A DNA stretch of 56,536 nucleotides from the NCBI RefSeq assembly GCF_014534645.1, contig NZ_JACVQF010000172.1, positions 1 through 56,536 of the forward strand, read 5' to 3'. Shown here piece after piece: positions 27,192-36,406 of the stretch. How positions within the stretch are numbered: the first letter of the stretch is position 1; each line of letters begins with the position of its first letter. Both the position numbers and the translations under genes were made by a program. The stretch comes from Streptomyces griseicoloratus (lineage in GTDB: Bacteria > Actinomycetota > Actinomycetes > Streptomycetales > Streptomycetaceae). Below the pieces are notes generated by a model. The model was not told where the DNA came from. It was given only the letters and a program-made list of their open reading frames with translations, and searched no databases.

Positions 27192-28253
27192 GTGCAGGAA
27201 CTCCACGACGCCCCCCTCGCCCCGCTGACCACCTTCCGTCTGGGCGGCCCCGCGACCCGGCTGGTCACGGCCACGACCGACGCCGAGGTGATCGCCGCCG
27301 TCCGCGAGGCCGACGACCACGGCACGCCCCTGCTGCTCATCGGCGGCGGGTCGAACCTGGTCATCGGCGACAAGGGCTTCGACGGAACGGCCCTGCACAT
27401 CGCCACACGCGGCTTCTCCCTGGACGGCACGAGACTGGAGCTGGCGGCCGGTGAGGTGTGGACCGACGCCGTCGCCCGCACCGTCGAGGCCGGACTGGCC
27501 GGCGTCGAGTGCCTGGCCGGCATCCCCGGCTCGGCGGGCGCGACCCCCATCCAGAACGTCGGCGCGTACGGCCAGGAGGTCTCCTCCACGATCACGGAGG
27601 TGATCGCGTACGACCGCAGGTCGGGCGAGACGGTCACCCTCACCAACTCCGACTGCGCCTTCGCCTACCGCCACAGCCTCTTCAAGGCCCACCCCGACCG
27701 CTACGTCGTCCTGCGCGTCCGCTTCGGCCTGGAGGACGCCGACGGCCTCTCCGCCCCCCTCAAGTACGCCGAGACGGCCCGCGCCCTCGGCGTCGAGCCC
27801 GGGGACCGGGTGCCGCTGGACGCCGCCCGCGACACCGTGCTGAAGCTGCGCGCCGGGAAGGGCATGGTCCTGGACCCCGAGGACCACGACACCTGGTCGG
27901 CCGGGTCGTTCTTCACCAACCCGATCCTCACCACCGAGGAGTTCACGGCCTTCCGCGCCCGCGTGCACGAGCGCCTCGGCCGCGACGCCGAGCCGCCCGC
28001 CTACCCGGCGGGGGAGGGCCGTACGAAGACCTCCGCGGCCTGGCTGATCGACAAGGCCGGCTTCACCAAGGGCTACGGCACCGGCCCCGCCCGGATCTCC
28101 ACCAAGCACACCCTCGCCCTCACCAACCGGGGCGAGGCGACCACGGAGGACCTCCTCGCCCTGGCCCGCGAGGTCGTCGCGGGCGTCCGCGACGCCTTCG
28201 GCATCACGCTGGTCAACGAGCCGGTGACGGTCGGAGTCAGCCTCCAGGAGTAG
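27192..28253 (+). CDS. murB: UDP-N-acetylenolpyruvoylglucosamine reductase
   Basis: 353-residue cytoplasmic flavoenzyme that reduces UDP-GlcNAc-enolpyruvate to UDP-MurNAc in peptidoglycan synthesis. FAD-binding motifs: TTFRLGGPA, LLIGGGSNLVI and GIPGSAGATPIQNVGAYGQE. Catalytic Ser in AGSFFTNP and the late Glu in VNEPVTVG are present; YRHSLFK marks the type I enzyme. Start GTG 27192 has no ribosome site, and TAGTCT (27180-27185) lies six bases upstream, so the mRNA is probably leaderless. Confidence 0.95.
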   Translation: MQELHDAPLAPLTTFRLGGPATRLVTATTDAEVIAAVREADDHGTPLLLIGGGSNLVIGDKGFDGTALHIATRGFSLDGTRLELAAGEVWTDAVARTVEAGLAGVECLAGIPGSAGATPIQNVGAYGQEVSSTITEVIAYDRRSGETVTLTNSDCAFAYRHSLFKAHPDRYVVLRVRFGLEDADGLSAPLKYAETARALGVEPGDRVPLDAARDTVLKLRAGKGMVLDPEDHDTWSAGSFFTNPILTTEEFTAFRARVHERLGRDAEPPAYPAGEGRTKTSAAWLIDKAGFTKGYGTGPARISTKHTLALTNRGEATTEDLLALAREVVAGVRDAFGITLVNEPVTVGVSLQE

Positions 28254-28270
28254 GAAGGCCCTGCCCCGAC

Positions 28271-28903
28271 TCAGTAGGCGACCCCCACGCCCTGCTTCAC
28301 CGCCCCCGCGTCCTGCGCCATGGCGAGCATGGCGTGGGCCACGTCGGCCCGGCCCAGATACCGCCCCTTGACGGGGAAACCGCCGACGACGGTCCGGTAC
28401 CGGCCGGTGACCGGCTTGTTCTGGAGCCGCGGCGGCCGTACGACCGTCCAGTCGGTGGCGCTGCCGGCCAGTTCGGCCTCCATCGCGCGCAGATCGGCGT
28501 AGACGTCCTTGAGGAGGGCGGAGACCAGGGCGAGCACAGCGCGGTCCACCAGCCCCGAGCCCTCCGGCTCCGGCCCGACGGGCGCGGCGCTCACCACCAC
28601 CAGACGCCGTACGCCCTCCGCCTCCATGGCGTCCAGCACCGTACGGGTCAGCCGGGTCGCGACGCCGGCGTCCCTGCGGCTGCGGGCACCGAGCCCGGAC
28701 AGCACCGCGTCGCGGCCGGCCACCGCGGGCCGCACCGCGGCGGGATCGGTCAGGTCCGCCCGGAACACCTCCAGACCCTCGCCGGTCACCGGCAGCCGGG
28801 CGGGATCCCGCACGACCGCCGTGACCTGGTGTCCGGCCCCCAGCGCCTGCCGGACGATCTCCTGTCCCACGCCTCCCGTGGCTCCGAAAACGGTCAGCTT
28901 CAT
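28271..28903 (-). CDS. NAD(P)-binding protein, NmrA/atypical SDR type
   Basis: 210-residue Rossmann protein: LTVFGATGGVGQEIVRQAL (nucleotide motif at residues 3-21), then VVVSAAPVGPEPEG and DWTVVRPPRLQNKPVTG. No YxxxK pair. It converges on murB (17 bp between stops) and is divergent from a TetR gene with two palindromic sites between them, so it is probably that regulator's target. The substrate is unknown. Confidence 0.88.
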   Translation of the reverse strand: MKLTVFGATGGVGQEIVRQALGAGHQVTAVVRDPARLPVTGEGLEVFRADLTDPAAVRPAVAGRDAVLSGLGARSRRDAGVATRLTRTVLDAMEAEGVRRLVVVSAAPVGPEPEGSGLVDRAVLALVSALLKDVYADLRAMEAELAGSATDWTVVRPPRLQNKPVTGRYRTVVGGFPVKGRYLGRADVAHAMLAMAQDAGAVKQGVGVAY

Positions 28904-28929
28904 GGCGCACCCCGCTTCTTCCGAAGGTG

Positions 28930-28947
28930 GGTGAGTGCTCACTCACC
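28930..28947. promoter_or_regulatory. TetR operator A in the divergent promoter region
   Basis: GGTGAGT-gctc-ACTCACC, an 18-bp palindrome with flanking G/C extending it by one base each side. Partner site at 28962-28979, 32 bp (three helical turns) away. Confidence 0.8.
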
Positions 28948-28961
28948 CTGTTCTGCTCTAG

Positions 28962-28979
28962 GGTGGGTAAGCACTCACC
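28962..28979. promoter_or_regulatory. TetR operator B in the divergent promoter region
   Basis: GGTGGGT-aagc-ACTCACC, one mismatch from site A. It overlaps TAGGGT (28959-28964), a possible -10 for the TetR gene. Confidence 0.78.
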
Positions 28980-29006
28980 CACTCGTCAAGCCTGGTTGGA
29001 GCAGCC

Positions 29007-29594
29007 ATGCAGTCCGGCAAGCCGGCCCGGGAACGCATCCTGGACGCCGCCCACGAGTTGATGCTGACCGTGGGCCTGTCGCGCGCCACGACCAAGGAGA
29101 TCGCCAAGGGCGCCGGCTGTTCCGAGGCGGCGCTGTACAAGCACTTCGCGAGCAAGGAGGAACTGTTCATCCGGGTGCTCACCGAGCGGCTGCCGCGGCT
29201 GGCCCCCCTGCTGAGCAGCCTGACCGCCGAGCCGGGCCGCGGCACGCTGGAGGAGAACCTCACCGAGATCGCCCGCGAGGCCGCGCTCTTCTACGAGCAG
29301 AGCTTCCCGATCGCCGCGTCGCTGTACGCCGAGACCCAGCTCAAGCGGCGGCACGACGAGGCCATGCGGGAGATGGGCACCGGGCCGCATCTGCCGATCG
29401 AGGGCCTCGACGCCTATCTGCGGGCCGAGCAGGCGGCCGGGCGCGTCCGCGCCGACGCGGACACCTTTGCCGCGGCGTCGCTTCTGCTGGGCGCGTGTGC
29501 CCAGCGGGCGTTCGCGTATGACGCGGCGGTGCTGCCGGAGGCGGAGCCGTTCGCTGCGCGGCTGGCCCGGACGCTGCTCGCCGCGCTCCGCTGA
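29007..29594 (+). CDS. TetR-family transcriptional regulator
   Basis: 195-residue regulator. HTH: RERILDAAHELMLTVGL, then KEIAKGAGCSEAALYKHFASK (about residues 8-50). The C-terminal domain contains EQSFPIAASLYAE. Start ATG 29007. The two palindromes upstream predict control of itself and the divergent NAD(P)-binding protein. Confidence 0.93.
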   Translation: MQSGKPARERILDAAHELMLTVGLSRATTKEIAKGAGCSEAALYKHFASKEELFIRVLTERLPRLAPLLSSLTAEPGRGTLEENLTEIAREAALFYEQSFPIAASLYAETQLKRRHDEAMREMGTGPHLPIEGLDAYLRAEQAAGRVRADADTFAAASLLLGACAQRAFAYDAAVLPEAEPFAARLARTLLAALR

Positions 29595-29689
29595 GTGGGT
29601 CCGGCGTTCGCGTGGTCACCCGGCGTGGGTGCGGGCCGGGGGTAGGTCGCGCAGCCCGGCGCTGCCGGGGTGCCGCTGCGCCCACCCGT

Positions 29690-29740
29690 GCCGCCCTGGG
29701 GGTACCTCCCAGGCCGTTCAGGCACTGGGGGAGGCACGAC
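29690..29740. repeat. Streptomyces-type GGTACCTCCCAG...CTGGGGGAGG repeat
   Basis: Within the 238-bp gap after the TetR gene, CCTCCCAG (29705-29712) and CTGGGGGAGG (29725-29734) form an imperfect inverted repeat. The same CCCCCAG/CTGGGGG core occurs at 471-489. I see no gene in 29595-29832. Confidence 0.4.
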
Positions 29741-29832
29741 TGCCCGCAGCTACGGCGGCGCGGCCCCGGCCCACAGCGCAACCGAACGCGCTACGCGCAC
29801 CCCCACTCCACCCGCACAGGCCGCCGCAGGCA

Positions 29833-30873
29833 TCACGCCGCGCCCGCCGTCACCCACGCATCCACCCCCGCCAGCAACTTCCCCTTCACCTCCGCCGGCG
29901 CCGCCGACCCCCGTACCGACTGCCGTGCCAGCTCCGCCAGCTCCAGATCCGTGAAGCCGTGGTGCTCCCGCGCGATCTCGTACTGCGCGGCCAGCCGCGA
30001 GCCGAACAGCAGCGGATCGTCCGCGCCCAGCGCCATCGGCACCCCCGCCTCGAACAGCGTCCGCAGCGGCACGTCCTCCGGCTTCTCGTACACGCCCAGC
30101 GCCACGTTCGACGCCGGACACACCTCGCACGTCACCTGCCGGTCGGCCAGCCGCTTCAGCAACCGCGGATCCTCCGCCGCCCGCACCCCGTGCCCGATCC
30201 GGTCGGCCTCCAGGTCGTCCAGACAGTCCCGCACCGACGCCGGCCCGGTCAGCTCACCCCCGTGCGGCGCCGACAGCAACCCCCCGTCCCGCGCGATCGC
30301 GAACGCCCGGTCGAAGTCCCGCGCCATGCCCCGCCGCTCGTCGTTCGACAGCCCGAAGCCGACTACACCCCGGTCCGCGTACCGCACCGCCAGCCGCGCC
30401 AGCGTCCGCGCGTCCAGCGGATGCTTCATCCGGTTGGCGGCCACCAGCACCCGCATCCCGAGCCCGGTGTCCCGCACCGTCGTCTCCACCGCGTCCAGGA
30501 TGATCTCCAGCGCCGGGATCAGCCCGCCCAGCCGCGGCGCGTACGACGTCGGGTCGACCTGGATCTCCAGCCACCCCGAGCCGTCCCGCAGGTCCTCCTC
30601 CGCCGCCTCCCGCACCAGCCGCTGGATGTCCTCCGGCTCCTGCAGACACGAACGCGCCGCGTCGTACAGCCGCTGGAAGCGGAACCAGCCCCGCTCGTCC
30701 GTCGCCCGCAGCCGCGGAGGCTCCCCGCTGGTCAGCGCCTCGGTCAGCGACTCGGGCAGCCGCACGCCGTGCTTGTCGGCCAGTTCCAGCAGGGTCGCGG
30801 GCCGCATCGACCCGGTGAAGTGCAGGTGCAGATGGGCCTTCGGCAGCTCAGAGAGATCACGTACACGTTCCAT
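29833..30873 (-). CDS. add: Adenosine-deaminase-family amidohydrolase
   Basis: 346-residue TIM-barrel hydrolase. Metal and catalytic motifs: PKAHLHLHFTGSM (HxH, where most adenosine deaminases read HLDG), SAPHGGE (catalytic Glu), RIGHGVRA, and LGADDPLLFG (Asp pair). It probably deaminates adenosine or a related 6-aminopurine nucleoside to inosine-type product. The HFTGSM variant suggests a distinct subgroup, so substrate is not certain; aminodeoxyfutalosine deaminase is a possibility. Start ATG 30871-30873 (MERVRDLSELPKAH) fits the family N-terminus. Confidence 0.85.
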   Translation of the reverse strand: MERVRDLSELPKAHLHLHFTGSMRPATLLELADKHGVRLPESLTEALTSGEPPRLRATDERGWFRFQRLYDAARSCLQEPEDIQRLVREAAEEDLRDGSGWLEIQVDPTSYAPRLGGLIPALEIILDAVETTVRDTGLGMRVLVAANRMKHPLDARTLARLAVRYADRGVVGFGLSNDERRGMARDFDRAFAIARDGGLLSAPHGGELTGPASVRDCLDDLEADRIGHGVRAAEDPRLLKRLADRQVTCEVCPASNVALGVYEKPEDVPLRTLFEAGVPMALGADDPLLFGSRLAAQYEIAREHHGFTDLELAELARQSVRGSAAPAEVKGKLLAGVDAWVTAGAA

Positions 30874-30993
30874 CCCGAGATCCTGCCGCACGACACGCCC
30901 GGCCCGACAGCACTTTCCCCGTACGTGGTCTTGCTCGCACAAACAAACAGGGCACCCCTCGACGCCGAGGAGTGCCCTGCCCGGAAAGCGACG

Positions 30994-32220
30994 TCAGTCC
31001 CTGGCCTCCGCCAGCAGCTTCTGGATCCGGCTCACGCCCTCGACGAGGTCCTCGTCCCCGAGCGCGTACGACAGCCGCAGGTACCCGGGCGTGCCGAACG
31101 CCTCTCCGGGCACCACCGCGACCTCGGCCTCCTCCAGGATGAGCGCGGCCAGCTCCACCGTGTTCTGCGGCCGCCTGCCCCGGATCTCCTTGCCGATGAG
31201 CGCCTTCACCGACGGGTAGGCGTAGAAGGCCCCCTCCGGCTCCGGGCACAGCACGCCGTCGATCTCGTTCAGCATCCGCACGATGGTCCTGCGGCGCCGG
31301 TCGAACGCCTCCCGCATCTTCGCCACGGCGTCCAGGTCACCGGCGACCGCGGCCAGCGCCGCCGCCTGGGCCACGTTGGACACGTTCGACGTGGCGTGCG
31401 ACTGCAGGTTCGTCGCGGCCTTCACCACGTCCTTCGGGCCGATGACCCACCCGACCCGCCAGCCGGTCATGGCGTACGTCTTGGCGACACCGTTGACCAC
31501 GATGCACTTGTCCCGCAGCTCCGGCACGATCGCCGGCAGCGAGGTGAACTTCGCGTCGCCGTAGACCAGGTGCTCGTAGATCTCGTCCGTCAGGACCCAC
31601 AGCCCGTGCTCGACGGCCCAGCGTCCGATCGCCTCGGCCTCGGCCTCGCTGTAGACGGCACCGGTCGGGTTCGAGGGGGAGACGAAGAGGACGACCTTCG
31701 TCTTCTCCGTGCGCGCCGCCTCCAGCTGCTCCACGCTCACCCGGTAGCCGGTCGTCTCGTCGGCGACGACCTCGACGGGGACACCGCCGGCCAGCCGGAT
31801 CGACTCCGGGTACGTCGTCCAGTACGGCGCCGGGACGATGACCTCGTCGCCCGGGTCGAGGATCGCGGCGAAGGCCTCGTAGATGGCCTGCTTGCCGCCG
31901 TTGGTGACGAGGATCTGGGAGGCATCGACCTCGTACCCCGAGTCGCGCAGCGTCTTCGCAGCGATCGCGGCCTTCAGCTCGGGCAGGCCGCCGGCCGGGG
32001 TGTAGCGGTGGTACTTCGGGTTCTTGCAGGCCTCGATCGCGGCCTCGACGATGTAGTCCGGGGTCGGGAAGTCGGGCTCACCGGCGCCGAAGCCGATCAC
32101 CGGACGCCCGGCGGCCTTGAGGGCCTTGGCCTTGGCGTCCACGGCGAGGGTGGCGGACTCGGAGATCGCGCCGACTCGGGCGGAGACCCGGCGCTCGGTG
32201 GGAGGGGTTGCAGCGCTCAT
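30994..32220 (-). CDS. aspC: Aspartate aminotransferase (PLP class I/II)
   Basis: 408-residue PLP enzyme. Motifs: [16 protein letters not shown] (N-terminal substrate region), [35 protein letters not shown], and the PLP lysine in [17 protein letters not shown]-terminal Arg in GYLRLSYA binds the alpha-carboxylate. It transfers amino groups between aspartate and 2-oxoglutarate in the cytoplasm. Start ATG 32218-32220; an upstream in-frame extension lacks family similarity. Confidence 0.92.
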   Translation of the reverse strand: MSAATPPTERRVSARVGAISESATLAVDAKAKALKAAGRPVIGFGAGEPDFPTPDYIVEAAIEACKNPKYHRYTPAGGLPELKAAIAAKTLRDSGYEVDASQILVTNGGKQAIYEAFAAILDPGDEVIVPAPYWTTYPESIRLAGGVPVEVVADETTGYRVSVEQLEAARTEKTKVVLFVSPSNPTGAVYSEAEAEAIGRWAVEHGLWVLTDEIYEHLVYGDAKFTSLPAIVPELRDKCIVVNGVAKTYAMTGWRVGWVIGPKDVVKAATNLQSHATSNVSNVAQAAALAAVAGDLDAVAKMREAFDRRRRTIVRMLNEIDGVLCPEPEGAFYAYPSVKALIGKEIRGRRPQNTVELAALILEEAEVAVVPGEAFGTPGYLRLSYALGDEDLVEGVSRIQKLLAEARD

Positions 32221-32490
32221 GAGGCCATCGTTCCAGACCGGAAACTTCTCCGGCACACGGGTTTCACGGACTGAACAGGTCCGGGCAAACACCTGAACAT
32301 CAGTCCGGATCGCCCCCTCGGCCAGGGCGATCTTCGGTCAACGGCGCCGGAAGACCTCTCTCGCGGGCGCTTTCTGTTCGACGCCCGGCCCAGGAGCACG
32401 TACACTCTCACCTCGTTGGCCCTCAGCAGCCCACGCTCACTCGGTGCACACCAAGCATCCGGGTGGATGCGGTACGTTGGGGACACACAA

Positions 32491-32563
32491 AGGGTCGTAG
32501 CTCAATTGGTAGAGCACTGGTCTCCAAAACCAGCGGTTGGGGGTTCAAGTCCCTCCGGCCCTG
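32491..32563 (+). tRNA. tRNA-Trp (CCA)
   Basis: Acceptor AGGGTCG with CGGCCCT, D arm GCTC..GAGC, anticodon CCA in CTCCAAA, T arm GGTTCAAGTCC, discriminator G. TACGTT (32473-32478) is a possible -10. It precedes secE-nusG, the usual actinobacterial order. Confidence 0.96.
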
Positions 32564-32671
32564 CTACACACACCTTCGCCAGGATGTGTGCGCATGTACG
32601 TACAGCAATGCACCGCCGTGCGGCTCAGACCGGGCGCGGCACGGCCACGACCCGGAATCAGGTGAGGACGA

Positions 32672-32959
32672 GTGACGGACGCCGTGGGCTCCATCGACAT
32701 GCCTGATGCCCAGGACGAGGCGCCGGACTCCAAGAAGAAGGCCCGCAAGGGCGGCAAGCGCGCCAAGAAGGGCCCGCTGAAGCGCCTCGCGCTCTTCTAC
32801 CGCCAGATCGTCGCCGAGCTTCGCAAGGTCGTCTGGCCCAGCCGCAGTCAGCTGACGACGTACACCACCGTCGTGATCATCTTCGTGGTCATCATGATCG
32901 GCCTGGTGACTCTGATCGACTATGGTCTCAGCAACGCCGCCAAGTACGTCTTTGGCTGA
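32672..32959 (+). CDS. secE: Preprotein translocase subunit SecE
   Basis: 95-residue single-span membrane protein of the SecYEG channel. After a basic N-terminus ([12 protein letters not shown]) come the conserved amphipathic helix ([20 protein letters not shown]) and one transmembrane helix. Start GTG 32672 with GTGAGGACG upstream. It is cotranscribed with nusG, 80 bp downstream. Confidence 0.96.
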   Translation: MTDAVGSIDMPDAQDEAPDSKKKARKGGKRAKKGPLKRLALFYRQIVAELRKVVWPSRSQLTTYTTVVIIFVVIMIGLVTLIDYGLSNAAKYVFG

Positions 32960-32971
32960 GCCGAGAGCGAA

Positions 32972-32994
32972 GGGCGCCGAGGTACCCGGCGCCC
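32972..32994 (+). terminator. Hairpin between secE and nusG
   Basis: GGGCGCCG (32972-32979) with CGGCGCCC (32987-32994), followed by CTTTCG. Possibly a partial terminator or mRNA stabiliser. Confidence 0.45.
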
Positions 32995-33039
32995 CTTTCG
33001 CGTGTTCCACCCCTATGTATCCAGGAAGAAGCAGCCACC

Positions 33040-33888
33040 GTGTCTGACCCGAACGTGAACGACGCCATCGAGCCGGTCGAGTCCGTCGAGGACGAGCTCG
33101 GCACCGTCGAGGGCGCGGACAGCGAGGACACCGAGACCTCCGCCGGGGTCGAGGCTGCCGACGCCGTCTCCGACGAGGATGCGGACGAGGCCGCCGAGGC
33201 CGACGTCGAGAGCGCGGACGCGGAGACCGGGGAAGAGGAAGCAGAGGCGGAGGCGGAAGCCGAGCCCGAGCTCGACCCGGTCGAGAAGCTCCGCCAGGAG
33301 CTGCGCGTCCTGCCCGGCGAGTGGTATGTCATCCACACCTACGCCGGCTACGAGAACCGCGTGAAGACCAACCTGGAGCAGCGCGCCGTCTCGCTGAACG
33401 TCGAGGACTACATCTTCCAGGCCGAGGTGCCGCAGGAAGAGGTCGTCCAGATCAAGAACGGCGACCGCAAGACGATCAAGCAGAACAAGCTGCCGGGTTA
33501 CGTCCTGGTCCGCATGGACCTGACCAACGAGTCATGGGGCGTCGTCCGCAACACGCCCGGTGTCACCGGCTTCGTCGGCAACGCCTACGACCCGTACCCG
33601 CTGACGCTGGACGAGATCGTCAAGATGCTCGCCCCGGAGGCCGAGGAGAAGGCCGCCCGCGAGGCCGCCGAGGCCGAGGGCAAGCCGGCTCCGCAGCGCA
33701 AGGTCGAGGTCCAGGTCCTGGACTTCGAGGTCGGCGACTCGGTCACCGTCACCGACGGCCCGTTCGCCACGCTGCAGGCCACCATCAACGAGATCAACGC
33801 CGACTCGAAGAAGGTCAAGGGCCTCGTCGAGATCTTCGGCCGCGAGACGCCGGTCGAGCTCAGCTTCGACCAGATCCAGAAGAACTAG
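33040..33888 (+). CDS. nusG: Transcription termination/antitermination factor NusG
   Basis: 282-residue transcription factor that binds RNA polymerase. The first 80 or so residues are a very acidic, low-complexity extension ([13 protein letters not shown]), typical of streptomycetes. The NGN domain starts at [16 protein letters not shown]; the KOW domain is [16 protein letters not shown]. Start GTG 33040. A strong terminator follows. Confidence 0.96.
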   Translation: MSDPNVNDAIEPVESVEDELGTVEGADSEDTETSAGVEAADAVSDEDADEAAEADVESADAETGEEEAEAEAEAEPELDPVEKLRQELRVLPGEWYVIHTYAGYENRVKTNLEQRAVSLNVEDYIFQAEVPQEEVVQIKNGDRKTIKQNKLPGYVLVRMDLTNESWGVVRNTPGVTGFVGNAYDPYPLTLDEIVKMLAPEAEEKAAREAAEAEGKPAPQRKVEVQVLDFEVGDSVTVTDGPFATLQATINEINADSKKVKGLVEIFGRETPVELSFDQIQKN

Positions 33889-33930
33889 TCCTTCCCCCGA
33901 AGAACCGGTCACTCTCTGGACGTAACGCTT

Positions 33931-33980
33931 CCGAACAGGTCGGACGGGCTCATCGAGCCTGTCTGACCTGCTCGGTTTTT
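33931..33980 (+). terminator. Intrinsic terminator between nusG and rplK
   Basis: Stem of about 19 bp (33931-33950 with 33956-33975; two G-U pairs and one mismatch), loop CATCG, followed by TTTTT. Confidence 0.9.
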
Positions 33981-34077
33981 GGCCGCGCATAGATACCCGT
34001 TATCGTTGTGCGGTATGCCTGTGTCCGGGTCTTTCCCGTGCGCAGGCAGGACCCGAATCGAAAGGACCCGGAGAGCT

Positions 34078-34512
34078 ATGCCTCCCAAGAAGAAGAAGGT
34101 CACGGGGCTCATCAAGCTCCAGATCCAGGCCGGTGCCGCCAACCCGGCCCCGCCGGTCGGCCCCGCGCTGGGTCAGCACGGCGTGAACATCATGGAGTTC
34201 TGCAAGGCCTACAACGCCGCGACCGAGTCGCAGCGCGGTTGGGTCATCCCGGTGGAGATCACGGTCTACGAGGACCGCTCCTTCACCTTCGTCACCAAGA
34301 CGCCGCCGGCCGCCAAGATGATCCTGAAGGCCGCGGGCGTGGAGAAGGGCTCCGGCGAGCCGCACAAGACCAAGGTCGCGAAGATCACGCGCGACCAGGT
34401 CCGTGAGATCGCCACGACCAAGATGCCCGACCTCAACGCCAACGACCTGGACGCCGCCGAGAAGATCATCGCCGGCACCGCCCGTTCCATGGGCGTCACG
34501 GTCGAGGGCTGA
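34078..34512 (+). CDS. rplK: 50S ribosomal protein L11
   Basis: 144-residue ribosomal protein of the GTPase-associated centre and target region of thiopeptide antibiotics. Signature: [33 protein letters not shown] (split here for reading: proline-rich N-domain), and [20 protein letters not shown] at the C-terminus. Start ATG 34078 (MPPKKKK). The upstream terminator implies its own promoter; TATCGT (34001-34006) is a candidate -10. Confidence 0.97.
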   Translation: MPPKKKKVTGLIKLQIQAGAANPAPPVGPALGQHGVNIMEFCKAYNAATESQRGWVIPVEITVYEDRSFTFVTKTPPAAKMILKAAGVEKGSGEPHKTKVAKITRDQVREIATTKMPDLNANDLDAAEKIIAGTARSMGVTVEG

Positions 34513-34589
34513 CCCCAACCTTCCAGCAGCAGAAGTGGCAGGGCCTGCTCGGCCCGGACCACGACTCCTAAGAAGCAACAGGAGCAGTA

Positions 34590-35315
34590 GTGAGCAAGCG
34601 CAGCAAGTCTCTCCGCGCTGCGGACGCCAAGGTCGACCGGGACAAGCTCTACGCCCCGCTCGAGGCCGTCCGTCTCGCCAAGGAGACCTCCACGACCAAG
34701 TTCGACGGCACCGTCGAGGTCGCCTTCCGCCTGGGTGTCGACCCGCGCAAGGCCGACCAGATGGTCCGTGGCACCGTGAACCTCCCGCACGGCACCGGTA
34801 AGACCGCCCGGGTCCTGGTCTTCGCGACTGGTGACCGTGCCGAGGCCGCGCGTGCCGCGGGCGCCGACATCGTCGGCGCCGACGAGCTGATCGACGAGGT
34901 GTCGAAGGGCCGTCTGGACTTCGACGCCGTCGTCGCCACCCCGGACCTCATGGGCAAGGTCGGCCGCCTCGGCCGCGTGCTCGGTCCCCGTGGTCTCATG
35001 CCGAACCCCAAGACCGGCACCGTGACCCCGGACGTCGCCAAGGCTGTCAACGACATCAAGGGCGGCAAGATCGAGTTCCGCGTCGACAAGCACTCGAACC
35101 TGCACTTCATCATCGGCAAGACGTCCTTCGACGACGACAAGCTGGTGGAGAACTACGGCGCCGCGCTGGAGGAGATCCTCCGTCTGAAGCCGTCCGCCGC
35201 CAAGGGCCGCTACATCAAGAAGGCCGCCATCACCACCACGATGGGCCCCGGCATTCCGGTCGACCCGAACCGCACCCGTAACCTCCTCGTCGAGGAGGAC
35301 CCGGCCGCGGTCTGA
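34590..35315 (+). CDS. rplA: 50S ribosomal protein L1
   Basis: 241-residue protein of the L1 stalk. Motifs: [41 protein letters not shown], and [17 protein letters not shown]. Start GTG 34590 with CAGGAGC upstream; 77 bp after rplK, with which it forms an operon. L1 can repress its own mRNA in other bacteria. Confidence 0.97.
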   Translation: MSKRSKSLRAADAKVDRDKLYAPLEAVRLAKETSTTKFDGTVEVAFRLGVDPRKADQMVRGTVNLPHGTGKTARVLVFATGDRAEAARAAGADIVGADELIDEVSKGRLDFDAVVATPDLMGKVGRLGRVLGPRGLMPNPKTGTVTPDVAKAVNDIKGGKIEFRVDKHSNLHFIIGKTSFDDDKLVENYGAALEEILRLKPSAAKGRYIKKAAITTTMGPGIPVDPNRTRNLLVEEDPAAV

Positions 35316-35338
35316 GCTCCGGCTCACCCCTGACGGCC

Positions 35339-35381
35339 ACGGGCCCCGCACCTTTCCAGGTGCGGGGCCCGTCCCCTTTTT
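35339..35381 (+). terminator. Terminator of the rplKA operon
   Basis: Perfect 15-bp stem (35339-35353 with 35358-35372), loop TTCC, followed by CCCCTTTTT. Confidence 0.95.
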
Positions 35382-35483
35382 CCGGACGTGCGCCGGGGAC
35401 ATCGGGTCCCGCGCCGGGGACTTCCGTACGGCCGCGGGAGTCCTGGGTTAGCGTGCGGGAACGGGACTCGCACAGGGGGACGC

Positions 35484-36299
35484 ATGACGAGCACGAGCAC
35501 GACGGCGCGCCGTACGGCCTTCTCGATCGCGGTGACCGCCGCGCTGCTGTGCGCGACGGCCTGCACCGGCACCGGCGCCCCCGACGACCGTCCCCGCGAG
35601 GAACGGGCGACGAGCGCCGCCCCGCCCCCGGAACTGCGCGCGGTGGAGCGCTCCACCGCGCGGGCCGGCTCGGCCAGGGTCGAGTCCACGACCGCGATGG
35701 GCCGCGAACTGTCCATCGAGGCCGTCGGCGCCCTGGGCTGGAGCGACGGCCTCACCGGCACCCTGACGATCACGTACACCGGCGGCACGACCGCCGAGAC
35801 CATGCGCGAGCTCGGCACCACCGCCATGGAGGCCCGGTACCTGCCCGACGCCTACTACGCCAGGATGGGCGACGGGTTCGCCGAGCGGGCCGGCGGCAGA
35901 CACTGGATCAAGTACGTCTACGCCGACCTGGAGGGCCTCGGCGACGGCGCGGGGGCCGGCTTCGCGGAACAGATGCGCAACACCACCCCGGACCGGTCGG
36001 TGAAGCTGCTGCTGGCCTCCGAGGACCTGCGGAAGGTCGGCGAGGAGACGACGCGCGGCAAGCGCACCACGCACTGGACCGGCACGGTCGGCGGCACCAC
36101 CGCCCAGACCGTCGACATCTGGGTCGACGACCGGAACCTGCTGGTCAAGAAGGTCGAGCGGGGACGGACGGCGACCGGTGAGCTGACCCAGACCGCGTAC
36201 TACAGCGACTACGGCGTCCGGGTGTCCGCCGAGCGGCCCCCGGCCGGCGACACGGCGGACTTCAAGGAGCTGCTGCAGGCGCACGGCGACGCCTCGTGA
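35484..36299 (+). CDS. Predicted lipoprotein (LppX/LprAFG-like), copy 1
   Basis: 271-residue exported lipoprotein. Signal peptide with twin Arg, hydrophobic core and lipobox CATAC (Cys27). The mature part has a beta-rich LolA/LppX-like pattern: RLEST-type early strand (ARVESTTAMGRE), ARYLPDAYYARMGDGF, and late TVDIWVDDRNLLVKKVE. Homologous fold proteins bind lipids in a pocket; the role here is unknown. Start ATG 35484 with GGGGGA upstream. It is followed by a paralogue. Confidence 0.8.
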   Translation: MTSTSTTARRTAFSIAVTAALLCATACTGTGAPDDRPREERATSAAPPPELRAVERSTARAGSARVESTTAMGRELSIEAVGALGWSDGLTGTLTITYTGGTTAETMRELGTTAMEARYLPDAYYARMGDGFAERAGGRHWIKYVYADLEGLGDGAGAGFAEQMRNTTPDRSVKLLLASEDLRKVGEETTRGKRTTHWTGTVGGTTAQTVDIWVDDRNLLVKKVERGRTATGELTQTAYYSDYGVRVSAERPPAGDTADFKELLQAHGDAS

Positions 36300-36406
36300 G
36301 CCACCTGGCCTCCCCAGGCCCCGGAAATCACGGGACCCTTCGATCCCTCCTCCGATACGCTCACGTCCTTGCTGTGTGACAACCACATGTTTCCTTGGGG
36401 GGATCA

